NCBI GenBank assembly: GCA_963930775.1
Contig: OZ005689.1
Coordinates: forward strand, 7,789,569 to 7,853,568
DNA from: Cliona cf. orientalis
Taxonomy: Eukaryota; Porifera; Demospongiae; Clionaida; Clionaidae
Direction of reading: 5' to 3'
DNA: 64,000 bases
In this document: piece after piece, positions 12,141-38,721 of the stretch
Position numbering within the stretch: position 1 is the first letter of the stretch
Layout of the letters: every line of letters starts with the position of its first letter
Made by a program: the position numbers and the translations under genes
Notes under the pieces: model-generated
What the model saw: only the letters and a program-made list of their open reading frames with translations
What the model was told of the DNA's origin: nothing
Database searches by the model: none

Positions 12141-13184
12141 TTAAATAATCACTTAGGGTACAGTATCACGCCAAGGTATAGCAGGTAGATAGTAGGCTTG
12201 TATGTAATCTACTACACGCAGGAGTAGAGAGCTCGCAGTAACAGTTGTAAAAGCAGTCTTCAGTACTCTTTAAAAACAAGGAGGGCAGAGCCTCACCATT
12301 TTTCCAAATCTGGTGGCGGCACTGGCTGTCAGCCTCCGAGCAAACTTGTGTGGATTAGAGATCACCACATTAATGGCAGATTATCAGCCGGGCAGTGCAA
12401 AATCTGAACAGTCCAACAAGGATAACAATATCCAGGCTAAGATCTCATTGTTTGACACGTAGATACTACGTGAAAAATTGTCTCTGCGTAGTATAATTAT
12501 ACCAAGAGTCCTAGTCCTTGTTGGCTAGCTATGTAGAGAGAATGACTACATTAGTTAGCTGTAATGACAATTCTTAATAATTAGCTACACAATTTGCCAT
12601 CAACATGATATACAACATCTGCTATCATGCAGCCATACACCCCCCAGACCAGCCACCCCTCCCCCCTCTACCATACACACATACATGCATAAAAAATACG
12701 GAATAGCTATCCCCTAACTTGAAATTTTTAAACTCTATAGCTATGCCTTAAAACTTCCAAACTATTTTTGGAAAAAATTAACATCATAATGACGTTAGGG
12801 GGGAGAGGATCGAGGCTGCAGTGACGTTTATTATACTGTATACTATAGGACTAGTACTACCAATATAGCATTATTACTAATTATTTGTCTTTTTCCTTTG
12901 ATATCATTTGTTAAATGTACAAATAGTTTGGAAATGCCCCCTAAGTGTCCCTATACCATAATTTGAGGTAATTATCCACATCAAATAAATGCACATACAC
13001 TCCTACTAATTGCAGGATATGAGGTCATGCACTAATATGAGTTATCATTGTTTGGATTCTATTACGTGACATAGTAGAGTAAAATAAATAGCATCTTCAG
13101 TGCTAGCTTGTATGCAGATTATACCAGTTGAAAGTAACATGCTTTTGTTTTTGTGTGGCTCCTTTATGCTATGATTCACTGAAG
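12141..13184. repeat. Upstream region of gene C, duplicated at 38.2-38.6 kb
   Basis: No coding sequence was seen. From about 12716 the sequence aligns closely with 38165 onward and carries the proximal promoter of gene C. Within it, about 12755-12945 looks like a degenerate MITE: left end has TTCCAAACTATTTTTGGAA and a TGACGTTAGGGGG block; right end has AAATAGTTTGGAAATGCCCCC followed by TAA. The part just before the gene C start is also conserved in the second copy. Confidence 0.6.
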
Positions 13185-28554
<15,370 letters not shown>

Positions 28555-28605
28555 TACTTAATGTATGTACAGTCACCTGTCGTAGTATACAAATAGCTAG
28601 TTGCT

Positions 28606-28611
28606 ATTAAA
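28606..28611 (+). terminator. Candidate polyadenylation signal of gene C
   Basis: ATTAAA variant about 50 bp after the gene C stop codon. Motif evidence only. Confidence 0.3.
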
Positions 28612-28878
28612 TTTTAATTTGCAACTGAAATCTACCACTACTGTGATAGCTAGTGCATAGTGTTCTCTTTTATTATGCATGAAAGTTGTTCGATACATTT
28701 ATGCAATAATATTATTATTATTCACTCATTAATTAGATTGCTTCTGGCGCAAAGTCATCATTGAAATTTAGTATGATTGTTGAGTCAGCATTAATTATTT
28801 ATTAGTAACTGTAACAATAATATTATTATAGGCTAGGGCACCAAGGAGACATTATGACACCAATATAATATGACAATT

Positions 28879-28922
28879 CAAGGCCACCTAGAACAATCAG
28901 CTAATTATTCTAGGTGGCCTTG
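28879..28922. repeat. Perfect 15-bp inverted repeat (hairpin)
   Basis: Arms CAAGGCCACCTAGAA (28879-28893) and TTCTAGGTGGCCTTG (28908-28922) are exact complements around a 14-bp loop. It lies about 330 bp downstream of gene C. It could be a MITE core or a folding element; no T-tract follows. Confidence 0.7.
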
Positions 28923-29102
28923 ATATCCTATCGTAATCGGGTGTTTTAGGTCACGGTCCTGGAGTGTTGTTAATCATCCTACTAAGTGTCCCAGCTTCCT
29001 AGCCTTTGAGTGTCATTGTACACCAGACCATGCCATGGAACACCATCACCATTGAAGGGCAACTGGAATTACCAAGGCTGGTGTAAGATACTGCAATAGT
29101 AC

Positions 29103-29527
29103 CAGGGGTGGGCAAATGGGAGCCAAAGAGCCAATTGTGGCTCCACCAGGATTTTTTATGGCTCTTGGCTAAGATCTGACAACTCATTAGCTACACTAGT
29201 CACTGCCTTCCGGTATACAAATCAGTGATAATTTAATTTTAATTGTGTGATCAATCTAAGCATATTAGCTAGCTATTTGTAATAATATTATTATGAGGAT
29301 CATATGAAGTTATCAAGCAGAAGGGATAATTCATTATCATCCTGAGTAGTTTTGCCAGCCCCCAATGTTTCATGTGAAAGAGTGTTTTCTGTAGGGAACA
29401 GATGGAGCTTTTTTGCCGGGAGGAGGGGGGGCCGGTTATCGTCAGTGCTGTGTATGGGCATTGGCTCTACAGTAGAATGTTCCTTGGTAGCTTTGGCTCA
29501 GTGTTTCAGTTTGCTTGCCCACCCCTG
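29103..29527 (+). mobile_element. Internally deleted hAT transposon
   Basis: Inverted ends CAGGGGTGGGCAA (29103) and TTGCCCACCCCTG (ends 29527) match the classic hAT terminal pattern. Inside, 29346-29405 on the + strand reads VVLPAPNVSCERVFSVGNRW, the conserved C-terminal dimerisation motif (ERvFS) of hAT transposases. The rest of the transposase is missing, and I see no convincing 8-bp target duplication, so the copy is old and non-autonomous. Confidence 0.7.
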
Positions 29528-29936
29528 AGTATGGACACATGTTCAGTCAGCATTAACTATGGAAACCTTTGAACCTAACGACCCATTACCAACCATCTTC
29601 TCGTGCCTGACCTATCTTCATCTCAAGCAGCTGTAAGTTCTTGCATGGATAAGTAGCTACATGTACATCTGACAGACATGGGGGGTGGCTTGCTCAACAT
29701 TTAGTCTTCTAGTACTTATCAGACATAATATTACTTGAGCAATTTGGGATTAACACCTGACAAGCACTGTTAATGAATCGTGGATATTTTTAAAGCATTC
29801 ACAATCACTTCGCCATTAACGGCCTTACTGGTAACAGCACCAGCTAATACTGAGCTAGATAGTGACACATGTATGCATACTCAGACTGTGAATTCAATAA
29901 AACAACCTGACAAACCGTACTGAAATTGTACAGGCC

Positions 29937-30455
29937 ATGAGCGTGAAGGAGGAACATTTTCCGATCAAATTAAAGGACTCCATCATCCTCCGTCCCTACA
30001 CCAGAGCTGATGCTAGCATCATATTCCATACAGTCAATGAAAACCGAAAACACTTGCAACGCTGGTTCCCATGGGTGAAAGCAATACAGAAAACCGAAGA
30101 CTCCCTTGAATTTCTGACCACCATTATGATAGATGAGGATGAGCAACAAAAGGATACTGGTATCCATTTAGATATCTTTGACATCAGGATTGAAGAAGAG
30201 AAGCTACTTGGACCTGTAGCTATCCGGAATATCAACCTATCAAATCATAGTGGAGAAGTTGGTTGCTGGCTAATGCAAGAAAGTCAGGGAAAGGGTCTGG
30301 CTACAATGGCCTGCCTGAAGATAATTGACTATGGCAAGACTGTACTGGGAATTGAGCGTTTTGAAGTTCATACTGCAGTTGATAGTCACCGCACTCAGGC
30401 TCTAGCAGAACGTATTGGCTTCCAGAGACTACCCGGTGTGATAAAAGTCAGCTGA
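29937..30455 (+). CDS. GNAT-family N-acetyltransferase (RimJ/RimL-like), single exon
   Basis: 172 residues from an ATG at 29937, uninterrupted. The pattern fits Acetyltransf_3 / RimL-type GNAT enzymes, which transfer acetyl from acetyl-CoA to an N-terminal amine: KDSIILRPYTRADA (N-terminal strand), NRKHLQRWFPWV (typical RimL helix), GPVAIRNINLSNHSGEVGCWL (central strands), then QGKGLATMACLKIIDYG matching the acetyl-CoA loop Q/RxxGxG/A, and VDSHRTQALAERIGFQR (C-terminal motif). Length suits the family. It stands alone between repeats, has no introns and resembles bacterial YdaF/RimL proteins more than metazoan NATs, so lateral transfer is possible but not shown. No other gene appears linked. 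Confidence 0.85.
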   Translation: MSVKEEHFPIKLKDSIILRPYTRADASIIFHTVNENRKHLQRWFPWVKAIQKTEDSLEFLTTIMIDEDEQQKDTGIHLDIFDIRIEEEKLLGPVAIRNINLSNHSGEVGCWLMQESQGKGLATMACLKIIDYGKTVLGIERFEVHTAVDSHRTQALAERIGFQRLPGVIKVS

Positions 30456-31010
30456 AGTGATTGACTCTAAGTCTGTTGACCATGTTGTTTATATTCTTAA
30501 TGATGCTATAGTTTAGAGTGTGTGTAAGGCCCTGTTTTCCCCGTAGGTACTAACTCTTGACTGACTAGAAGTAGTTAGATTATTTACTTAGAGAAGAAAC
30601 AAAGACATGGCATCTGACACAACTCAACAACTGACTGACTAAAACTGGTCTGAACTGGACTGGATAAAACCAGTTTTACCTGATCCACCAAACTGGTATG
30701 ACCAGTTTATGACCGCTAAAACTCAACTAAGTAACACTGCATAACACAATGACATTGCATACGGTAAGGGGTCGTCTCACGCATCCCCCTCCTTAAGTTC
30801 TTAGCTTGTCCACAAGCAGACAAACTCAAACACTTCAAATGAATGAAGTACACAACTCGACCTTCAACGGAACACATCAGTAAGCATACAAAAAGAAATA
30901 ACCATACACTATACACTTTTTAACATATTAACTGATATGAGGATACAAATCAACATGCATACACAGTAAATCTGACATACATAACTTTTTTTTCGTTCAT
31001 TAAGGGAACC
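30456..31010. other. Stretch without a recognised gene
   Basis: Downstream of the acetyltransferase. About 30625-30715 has several near repeats of ACTGGT/ACCAGT, giving small self-complementary patches. No supported coding sequence. Confidence 0.5.
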
Positions 31011-31781
31011 ACACACTAAGCAGAAAAAAAATGGTCCGAAAACCACCACACAGTTGAGCTAGAGCCATACAATGCAAGCAGGCACCCAAACAGCAATATG
31101 CACAATGTTCGGTAAAGGGTCGTCAACGTACCCCGCGCACCCGTAAAATTTATCACGCGTGCCCGTAAAATTTTTTTGGCAAACATTGCAAGTGAATGGC
31201 TTCCTATACAAACTTCAAAGAGCCATAACTTTAATTTTAGGGCGTGAATCAAAAAAGTCTCTCGATCTAAGTTCGTAATTTGAGCCATTCTGCGTGCCAA
31301 TATAAAACTTACGGTCCCAACCACTCCCCAGAGTCCCAATAATTAAACTCCTTTTTTCAAGCTAGCGTGCACACTAAGCAGAAAAATTGTCCAGAAAACC
31401 ACGTAATACACCTAGGATGCATAGTAGAGCCATACAAAGCAAGTAAACAACCTAGGATGCACAGTAGAGCCATACAAAACAAGCAAACAACCTATACTCC
31501 AATTTTGAAAAAAAAAATTCTAAATAACGCACACCACGGGTATTCCCCGTTTTTCACGTAGCGCGTGGGCGGAAAACATTGCAAACGCATGGTTTCCCTA
31601 TACAACCATATAGGAAAACTTTAAAGGGCCGTAACTTTAATTCTAAGGAAAATTCCCCAAGGTCAAATCTCTATAGTTTCGACCCATTCTGCGTGCCCAT
31701 GTAGAAATTATCTCCCCAAGTGCTCCCAAAACCCCTGTGAATTTTTATTTTATTTTTTTTTCAAGGAGACCAGAACACTAA

Positions 31782-32159
31782 GGGGGCTTTCACAAACTGA
31801 ATTTGCTAACGCTTAGCGTCATTATGACGCTAAGGGGGGAGGAGGGTTGGGGGCATGACGCTAATTCTCTAATTAATGCTCACCGTCGACCATTTGCTCA
31901 GAGTCAGTTAGTGACTGTATTGAAGATCACTCATTGGTAAGTATAAATCAATCCTGATATCTTGTACATACCGTTAATGTAGCCATGCATCATCTGATTC
32001 AGTGTATGAAGACATAGCTAGATGGAATGGCTGGATGATAGCGGCTGGCCCACCTACATTGTTATATATGTGACGCTAAGAGAGGGGGGAGGGGGGTCTA
32101 GACTTAGCGCCGGTCACAATGACGCTAAGCGTGAGCGAATTCAGTTTGTGAAAGCCCCC
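31782..32159. mobile_element. Harbinger-type MITE (TAA duplication) inside the tandem array
   Basis: 378 bp with perfect ends GGGGGCTTTCACAAACTGAAT and its complement, flanked by TAA on each side. Three-base TWA duplication and G-rich ends are typical of PIF/Harbinger MITEs. Subterminal GCTTAGCGTCATTATGACGC is palindromic. Non-coding. Confidence 0.8.
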
Positions 32160-32497
32160 TAAGCAGAAAAAAATTGTCCAAAACCACTACATAGTTGAGC
32201 TGGGTGCTTAGTAGAGCCATACAATGCAAGCAGGCACCCTATACTCCAATTTTGACCAAAGTAGGTAAAGGTCGTCACGTTTGTGTGCGCGCGCCTAACG
32301 GGTATTCCCCGTTTTTCACGTAGCGCGTGGGCGGAAAACATTGCAAACGTATGGCTTCCCTATACAAACATATGGGAAAACTTCAAAGGGCCGTAACTTC
32401 AATTCAAAGGCGTGAATCAAAATTCTTTCAGGTCAAATCTCTAATTTTGACCCATTCTGTGTGCCCATGTAAAAATTATGTCCCCAAGTGTTCCCAA

Positions 32498-32519
32498 CCC
32501 CCCCCCCCCCCCCCCCCCC
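32498..32519. repeat. Poly-C tract of 22 bases
   Basis: Expansion at a CCC site that is short in the neighbouring array units. Confidence 0.9.
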
Positions 32520-33951
32520 ATGAATTAGATTATTTATTGAATCTTTTTTTTTTTCAAGGCGACTAGAACACTGAGCAGAAAAAAAAATTGTCCAAAAACC
32601 ACCATATAATCGAGCTGGATGCATAGTGGAACCATACAATGCAAGCAGGCAGCCTAATTTTCAATTTTGTCAAAAAGTTGATAAAGGTCGTCACGTTTAT
32701 GTGCGCGCGTGGGCGGAAACATTGCAAACGCATGGCTTCCCTGTACAAACATATGGGAAACTTCAAAAGGCCATAACTTCATTTCTAAGGCGTGAATCAA
32801 AATTCTTTCAGGTCAAATCTCTAGTTTCGACCCATTCTGCATGCCCATGTAAAAATTATGTCCCCAGATACTCCCAAATCCCCCATGAATTACATTATTT
32901 CAGTTTTGTTTTTTTTTCTACTTAGAGTGTTTAACAAGGGGACCACACACTAAGCAGAAAAAAAATGGTCCAAAAACCACCACACAGTCGAGCTGGATGC
33001 ATAGTAGAGCCATACAATGCAAGCAGGCATCAAAATAACCATATGTACAATGTTTGGTAAAGGGTCGTCAACGTACCCCGCGCGCCCATAATTTTTTTTA
33101 CGGGCAAACATGGCTTCCTATACAAACATATGGGGATACTTCAAAGTGCCGTAACTTTAATTCTAAGGTGTGAATCAAAATTCTTTCAGGTCAAATCTCT
33201 AGTTTCGACCCATTCTGCGTGCCCACGTAAAAATTATCCCCCCAAGTGCTCCCTAACCCCCATGAATTAGATTATTAAAGTTTTTTTGTTTTTTTATACT
33301 TAGTGTATAACAGGAAGTGGATACACTAAGCAGAAAAAACAGTCCAAAAATCACCACATAATTGAGCTGGATGCATTATAGACCCATACAATGCAAGCAG
33401 GCAGCCTAAATTTCAATTTTGACCAAAGTGGGTAATGGTCGTCACATGTATGTGCGCGCGTGGGCGGAAAACATTGCAAATGCAAGGCTTCCTATACAAA
33501 CATGGGATAACTTCAAAGGGTTGTATTTTTAATTTTAAGGTGTGAATCAAAATTCCCCCAGGTCAGCTCCTTAATTTCCACCCATTCTGCGTGCCCATAT
33601 AAAAATTGTGGCATAATATGCTTTATAACCCCCTAAGGATTTCTTCTTCCTTTTTTCTGTTTGTGTGTGTTAACAAGGGGACCACACACTAAGCAGAAAA
33701 AAATGGTCCAAAAACCACCACATGGTCGAGCTGGATGCATAGTAGACCCATACAACTGCAAGCAGGCATCAAAATAGCCATATGTGCAATGTTTGGTAAA
33801 GGGTCGTCAACGTACCCCGCGCGCCCGTAATTTTTTTATGGGCAAACATTGCAAGTGCATGGCTTCCTATGCAAACATATGGGGATACTTCAAAGGGCCA
33901 TAACTTTAATTCCAAGTTGTCAATCAAAATTTTCTCATGTCAAATCTCGTG

Positions 33952-35149
33952 TATGGAATTCCAAAGCGGACAAAATTGGATGATACACAAAATAATTATC
34001 AAACAGACTTACACATAAAACAATTGTCAAACTTCTCTAGAACAATTGTCAAGCTCGTCCAAAATAATTGTCAAACAGCTACACATAATATTATGCACAC
34101 TTTGCCTGAAACATTTGTCAGTCCTTGTACAAAACTATTGTCAAAGATACACATTTGCAATGGTCAAAACCACACAAGTTTGTCATGCGCAAACATACAA
34201 AATCATTATGCTCAACCCATGCACCAATTAAGGTTGGAATCGGATATGGAATCCACGATACGCGATTACGTCATTACGCACTGCTGGTGTGATATCAATA
34301 AAGTGCACCCTGCAGAGAGCGAGACTGTCGCACGAAGTGAGGCTAAAATGACGTGCTATTGAGATGGACGTGGAGTATGAGTGTCTCTCTTCTTAACAGG
34401 TAGCCGTAATGTCAGAGTTCGGCGCAAAATCAGTCACGGAGCCAGTGTACGGTGGCTTTGCGCGATTGTGAGACTAGTGATGCGTATTGGTGTATCTCGA
34501 TGTCCAGGTAGTTTTGCCAAGCAGCTTGATCCCCGCCTAATGTCTGCAAAAGACTATACATATATATCTTCGTGCATAAATTGAATTTGGGGGAGTCCGG
34601 GATATATTAATATTATAAGCAAGCTACACTATAGTCTAGCGAAGCCACGCTGACTGATTTTGCGCCAAACTCTGACATTATGGCTACCTGTTAAGAAGAG
34701 AGGCACTCGCACTCCACGTCCAACCCAATAGCACGTAATTATAGCCTCGCTTCGTGCGACAGCTTGACTGAGACTGCTCCGTGCAGGGTGCGCTTTATTT
34801 AGATCACACCCGCAGCGCGTAATGACGTAATTGCATATCGTGGATTCCATATCCGATTCCAACCTTAATTGGTGCGTGGGTTGAGCATAACGATTTTGTA
34901 CATTTGCGCATGACGAACTTGTGTGGTTTTGACCATTGCAAATGTGTGTCTTTGACAACAGTTTTGTACAAGGACTGACAAATGTTTTAGGCAAAGTGTG
35001 CATAATATTATGTGTGTAGCTGTTTGACAATTATTTTGGACGAGCTTGACAATTATTGTTCTAGGCAAGTTTGACAATTGTTTTATGTGTAAGTCTGTTT
35101 GACATTTATTTTGTGTATCATCCAATTTTGTCCGCTTTGGAATTCCATA
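33952..35149. mobile_element. 1.2-kb foldback transposon with ~490-bp arms
   Basis: Left arm (33952 to about 34445) and right arm (about 34655-35149) are near-complete reverse complements; ends are TATGGAATTCCAAAGCGGAC and complement. A 6-bp duplication CTCGTG lies at 33946-33951 and 35150-35155, and the interrupted array unit resumes directly after it, proving insertion. Arms contain spaced ACAATTGTCAAAC-like motifs. Apparent ORFs in the arms (for example 33937-34362) are mirror images and not coding. Class uncertain. Confidence 0.8.
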
Positions 35150-35155
35150 CTCGTG

Positions 35156-35262
35156 TTTCGACCCATTCTGTGTGCCCATATAAAAATTATCTCCCCAAGT
35201 GCTTCCAATCCCTCCAAACATTATTTACTGCGAAGAAATCTTTTTTTTTCTACTTAGTGTAT
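35156..35262. repeat. Remainder of the last tandem-array unit
   Basis: Continues TTCGACCCATTCTGTGTGCC to the T-rich tract, in register with the unit broken at 33945. Confidence 0.75.
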
Positions 35263-35324
35263 AATTAGTGTATAACTATAAAAGTTTATGCAATAGCATC
35301 AGATACACAGTTAGCATTAGCTAA

Positions 35325-35568
35325 TATCAAGGGCTTATAGACCCCGAAGGGGGAGAGGGCATGTAACTGGTACCTGGCAAACTTCAAATCCATAGGCTAA
35401 AAATAGTAAATCCACGTTATCAGTCCATAGCACTAATGCAGTCCAGACAGCAGCTGTTACTATAATTAGTTACAAACCACTGTCTGACTTGAACTTTGCT
35501 AGGTACACTATGATGTATGGCAGTTACATGCCCTCTCCCCTTTTGGGGTCTATAAGCTCTTGCTAATA
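35325..35568. mobile_element. ~245-bp MITE
   Basis: Inverted ends: GGGCTTATAGACCCCGAAGG then GGAGAGGGCATGTAACTG on the left, and CAGTTACATGCCCTCTCC then TTTTGGGGTCTATAAGCTC on the right. Non-coding centre. Confidence 0.65.
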
Positions 35569-35670
35569 TAATATGTGGATCCTATATAAAAAGTTGGAAG
35601 TTATAATACAATAATTAAAATTACTGATACTATGTAGAATGAAAAAAAATATATTAATTATCATGTAGAA

Positions 35671-36020
35671 TTATACATTATTATAACACAAAAGACGCTT
35701 AAAAACAGCACAAGAAGATGAAGATGTAACTTCATAAGGCAGTGTATTCCAGACTGAAATGGTAAGGGGTACAAAAGAGTAATAATATGATTGGGTATGT
35801 GCGAAAGGTTGTTGTAGAGTTAAGGCATGAACAGAATGAGAATTGTACTGTGAGTGCTCTTTGAGTGACACACTGCGATTCTATCAGGGAAAAAGGACTG
35901 GTGGTGGACTATTTTATACAGGTGACTAAGTTTCAGGTGCAGTCTCCTCTTTTCTAGGGTTGGTAAGTTTGTCAACGCTAGTAGTTCTTCATAGCTTGAA
36001 CTCCAGCAGTGTGTGGCCAT
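35671..36020 (-). mobile_element. Non-LTR retrotransposon fragment (C-terminal end of RT protein)
   Basis: Two overlapping minus-strand frames read YEELLALTNLPTLEKRRLHL with SHLYKIVHHQ, then YYYSFVPLTISVWNTLPYE. This is the usual end of CR1/jockey-type LINE polyproteins (LPTLxxRRxxxxLxxxYKI and SFxPxxIxxWNxLP). A frame change near 35840-35870 shows it is broken. The 3' end of the LINE points left. Confidence 0.7.
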
Positions 36021-36067
36021 CTTACATGCAAAGCTATATAGCTATATAGTTATATATATTATGCTGG

Positions 36068-36160
36068 ATGGTCTACACATTCCGTCACTGGATGTTAGAA
36101 GAAGAGCCGTGAGACTTTGCTTCATGTATAAATTTATTGATAATAATACACAGATTCTTC
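36068..36160 (+). mobile_element. Second LINE C-terminal fragment, opposite strand
   Basis: Plus-strand DGLHIPSLDVRRRAVRL followed by MYKFID fits the same LINE C-terminal pattern but in the opposite direction to the 35671-36020 piece. Short and degraded. Confidence 0.4.
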
Positions 36161-36367
36161 CCACAAGCCAGAGAAATATCCATAATAATATTATGCAACT
36201 CTCTCACTCAAAGCAGCTAGCTAGCTAGACTATATCTGATGCCATTCCTCACAGTATTTAAATTCTTATTTCCCCCAAACCATTACTGACTGGCAGATGA
36301 GGATGATGAGTGCTCACGCCAAGACTGCATGTTGCGGTGCATAACTTCCCTCCACTTACTCCATTTA

Positions 36368-36580
36368 CAGGTGAGGAGATTGACTGTGAAGATATATAAA
36401 TCATTTGTTAAGTGGCATGAAAGATTTGAAGAGCGTGCATCCCTAGCTGGGTGGGATAATGAACAGAAACTCCATCAGCTGAAAAAGAATGCATTGCGTG
36501 TGTTTGAAATGCTGCCTGAGTCTGAGCGCAAGGCGTACAGGCCAGCGGTAGAGACCCTAAAGAAAAGGTTCAGACCCGGC
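36368..36580 (+). mobile_element. LTR-retrotransposon gag fragment
   Basis: Encodes KSFVKWHERFEERASLAGW, KLHQLKKNALRVFEMLPESE and YRPAVETLKKRF, the core pattern of retrotransposon gag (W-RFE, LxGW, LP, Y-A-LxxRF). It stops at 36584. No protease or RT of the same class follows. Confidence 0.65.
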
Positions 36581-36582
36581 TG

Positions 36583-37044
36583 TTGATATTGAACTTATTT
36601 GCAGATGACATGCTCCTCTTCAAGGATATCTCCAGATTGGAAGACTATGCTGCAACCCAAGATGATATCGATGCTATTGCAGACTGGTCGGACAATAACC
36701 ATCTTGTACTGAATCCTGCAAAGTGCAAGTGTATGGTCATTTCTAGGGGAAAAAAGTTATCATGCACTGCTCCTCAACTACTGCTAAACAACCATCAACT
36801 GGACCAAGTCGATACCTTTAAGTATCTGGGTGTTCTACTTAGCTGTGACGTGTCGTCGTCTTCTCATATTTCTGCTATATGCTCCAAAGCACGTCAGGTG
36901 ATCGGGCATCTTTACAGAAAATTTTACCCAATGGCCAACTCAGATACTCTTACGCATCTTTACACCACCCTGATCCGACCGGATCTGGAATACGCTTGCC
37001 CAGTATGGGCACCGTATACCCGCAAAGACACTGAACTTCTATGA
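36583..37044 (+). mobile_element. Non-LTR retrotransposon reverse transcriptase fragment
   Basis: About 150 residues with FADDMLLF (catalytic YADD-type box), IADWSDNNHLVLNPAKCKCM (box D), TFKYLGVLLSCD (box E) and the thumb segment LIRPDLEYACPVWAPYT. Typical of jockey/CR1-type LINEs. The fingers and upstream palm are missing and the frame ends at 37044; a dead 5'-truncated copy. Confidence 0.8.
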
Positions 37045-38164
37045 TTCTAGCTAGCTATACCGTTTAATACAATGTGGGGCTTGCTCAGGCTAGCCTCGAT
37101 TATTTGCACCTACCAGGCTACTGTTTGATAATAAGTGTTTATCGAGGACAGCACTTTAAGATCAAGAGAACATTTGAATTTTCCTATTAAACACTTTTGA
37201 GTTAATTATTGGTTTCTAGCTACTTAGTGTGCTTTCATTAGAAACGGTATCAGTGTGTGGAAGTTATGGAATAAAGGCCTTTGGTTGTGGTTTTATGGCC
37301 AAATGGCCTTAACCTAAGCAAGTAATTTGTCCCAGTTTGAGGTACCATGGACTGTGACAGGTCTCTTTCTGGCTTTGATCTGATGTTAAACTACCTGAAA
37401 TCCGTGAAAAGAGTAGGTACACACACACTTGTTTGATCATGCTGGATCAATTAGATTCTTACAAGATAAAATTAATAGTCACCAAAACGACGGTAGCTAT
37501 CCTGTCCAGGTACACGACAGTCGAGTCCAATATAACGTCACTGACTCAGTAACATATTTGTTTTGACATGACAGGATAACTCTATTAATTTAGCTACACA
37601 CCTGTGATTAGATCGTACAATAATTATTATAAGTAACTAACAAGTGACAGAACAAAGCGAGCTTGCATGTTACTGATGTTAAGTTGTCATTGCACCTGGA
37701 CAGGATACCCTTGTTCGCTATAGGGACTGGTTATTTCGAAAGAGCACCAGCATGATCAAACAAGTGCATTTCTTTCCATTGATCGGATAGTGTCGAGGCT
37801 ATAATTCTGAGCTGCCTTGGCACTTAAATTCTACTACTGTCTGATATTTCAAGAAGTAATGTGCAAGGGAGAACATGGCTGGTGGATGTTTTACCTTTTG
37901 AGAAATATTTGTTAATAGGTGCTATACTAAAAATTTAAGATATTCTTTGTATTCTCTTAGATTGTGGTGTTCCTGAAGAATCGAGAAGAATCATTCCTAT
38001 TTTGACAATTAATTTTGTTGAATTATTATCACTTTATATCATTTGTCCAGCATACATGCTCAAGTAATGAATAATTTTTATTAAAAAAAATACTGTGGAA
38101 ATGGCTAATTTTAGCCCAAATCTTGTAAAAGAGAATTGGATGAAATTAAAGAAAATGTATTTAC
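37045..38164. other. Gene-free stretch with a foldback
   Basis: No supported gene. Between 37426 and 37766 there is an inverted pair: CACTTGTTTGATCATGCTGG (37426-37445) and its exact complement (37747-37766), with a second inner pair around CCTGTCCAGGT / ACCTGGACAGG. This suggests a 340-bp MITE. Confidence 0.55.
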
Positions 38165-38642
38165 CTTGAAATTTTTAAACTCTAACTATGCATATGCCTT
38201 TAAAACTTCCAAACCATTTTTGGAAAAACTAATGTCATAGTGACGTTAGGGGGAGGGGATCGAGGCTGTGACGTTTATTATACTATACTATAGTACTACC
38301 GATATAGTATTATTAACAATTTTTCCTGTGATATCATGTGTTAAGGGGGGAGCAAAGGTTAATGCACAAATAGTTTGGAAGTTCCCCCTATAAGTGTCCC
38401 TGTATCATATAATTTGAGGTAATCATCCACATCAAGTAAATGCACATATACTCCTACAAACTGCAGGATATGAGGTCACTAATATGAGTCGTCATTAGTT
38501 GGATTCCATTACATGACATTGTAGAGTAAAATAAATAGCATTTTAATTGCTAGCTTGTATGCAGACTATACCAGTCGATAGTAATATGCTTTTTGTTTTT
38601 TGTGTGGTTCCCTTGTGTAATGATTCACTGATTCTTCAGAAG

Positions 38643-38721
38643 ATGTCTGGTTCCATGTATGGCATTATTTCTCTTATATTCAGAGTTCTGTTTATATGTC
38701 ATCTCATCCAAGCCCAGACAG
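38643..38721 (+). pseudogene. Orphan RTK signal-peptide exon
   Basis: ATG at 38643 opens MSGSMYGIISLIFRVLFICH with the QAQTG end and a GT donor at 38722, nearly identical to gene C exon 1 and similar to gene D exon 1. No downstream exon of this family follows before gene D at 49999. It is either a dead 5' stub or, less likely, an alternative first exon splicing into gene D exon 54107. Confidence 0.75.

Larger units (their letters stand above)
31011..33945. repeat. Tandem array of about seven ~370-bp units
   Basis: Units begin with ACACTAAGCAGAAAAA near 31015, 31370, 32157 (ACTAA lost to an insertion), 32569, 32945, 33324 and 33683. Each runs through CATACAATGCAAGCAGGC, GGTAAAGG-GTCGTCA, ACATTGCAA-GC-TGGCTTCC, GTGAATCAAAATTCTTTC and TCGACCCATTCTG, then CTCCC and a T-rich tract. 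Copies differ by substitutions and small indels. A Harbinger-type MITE splits one unit; a foldback element splits the last, whose end is at 35156-35262. No coding capacity. Confidence 0.85.

Noticed and set aside
32433-32925. Several 60-100 codon ORFs in the 31-33 kb array
   Set aside because: They recur as fragments of the tandem unit with stops at different places; no protein-like conservation between units.
31011-33945. CRISPR-like array
   Set aside because: Units are about 370 bp, diverged, without short repeats and unique spacers, in a eukaryotic genome.
33937-34362. 141-codon plus-strand ORF
   Set aside because: It lies in one arm of the foldback element; the mirrored arm gives a similar ORF on the other strand (34629-35030). 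No domain and no splice context.
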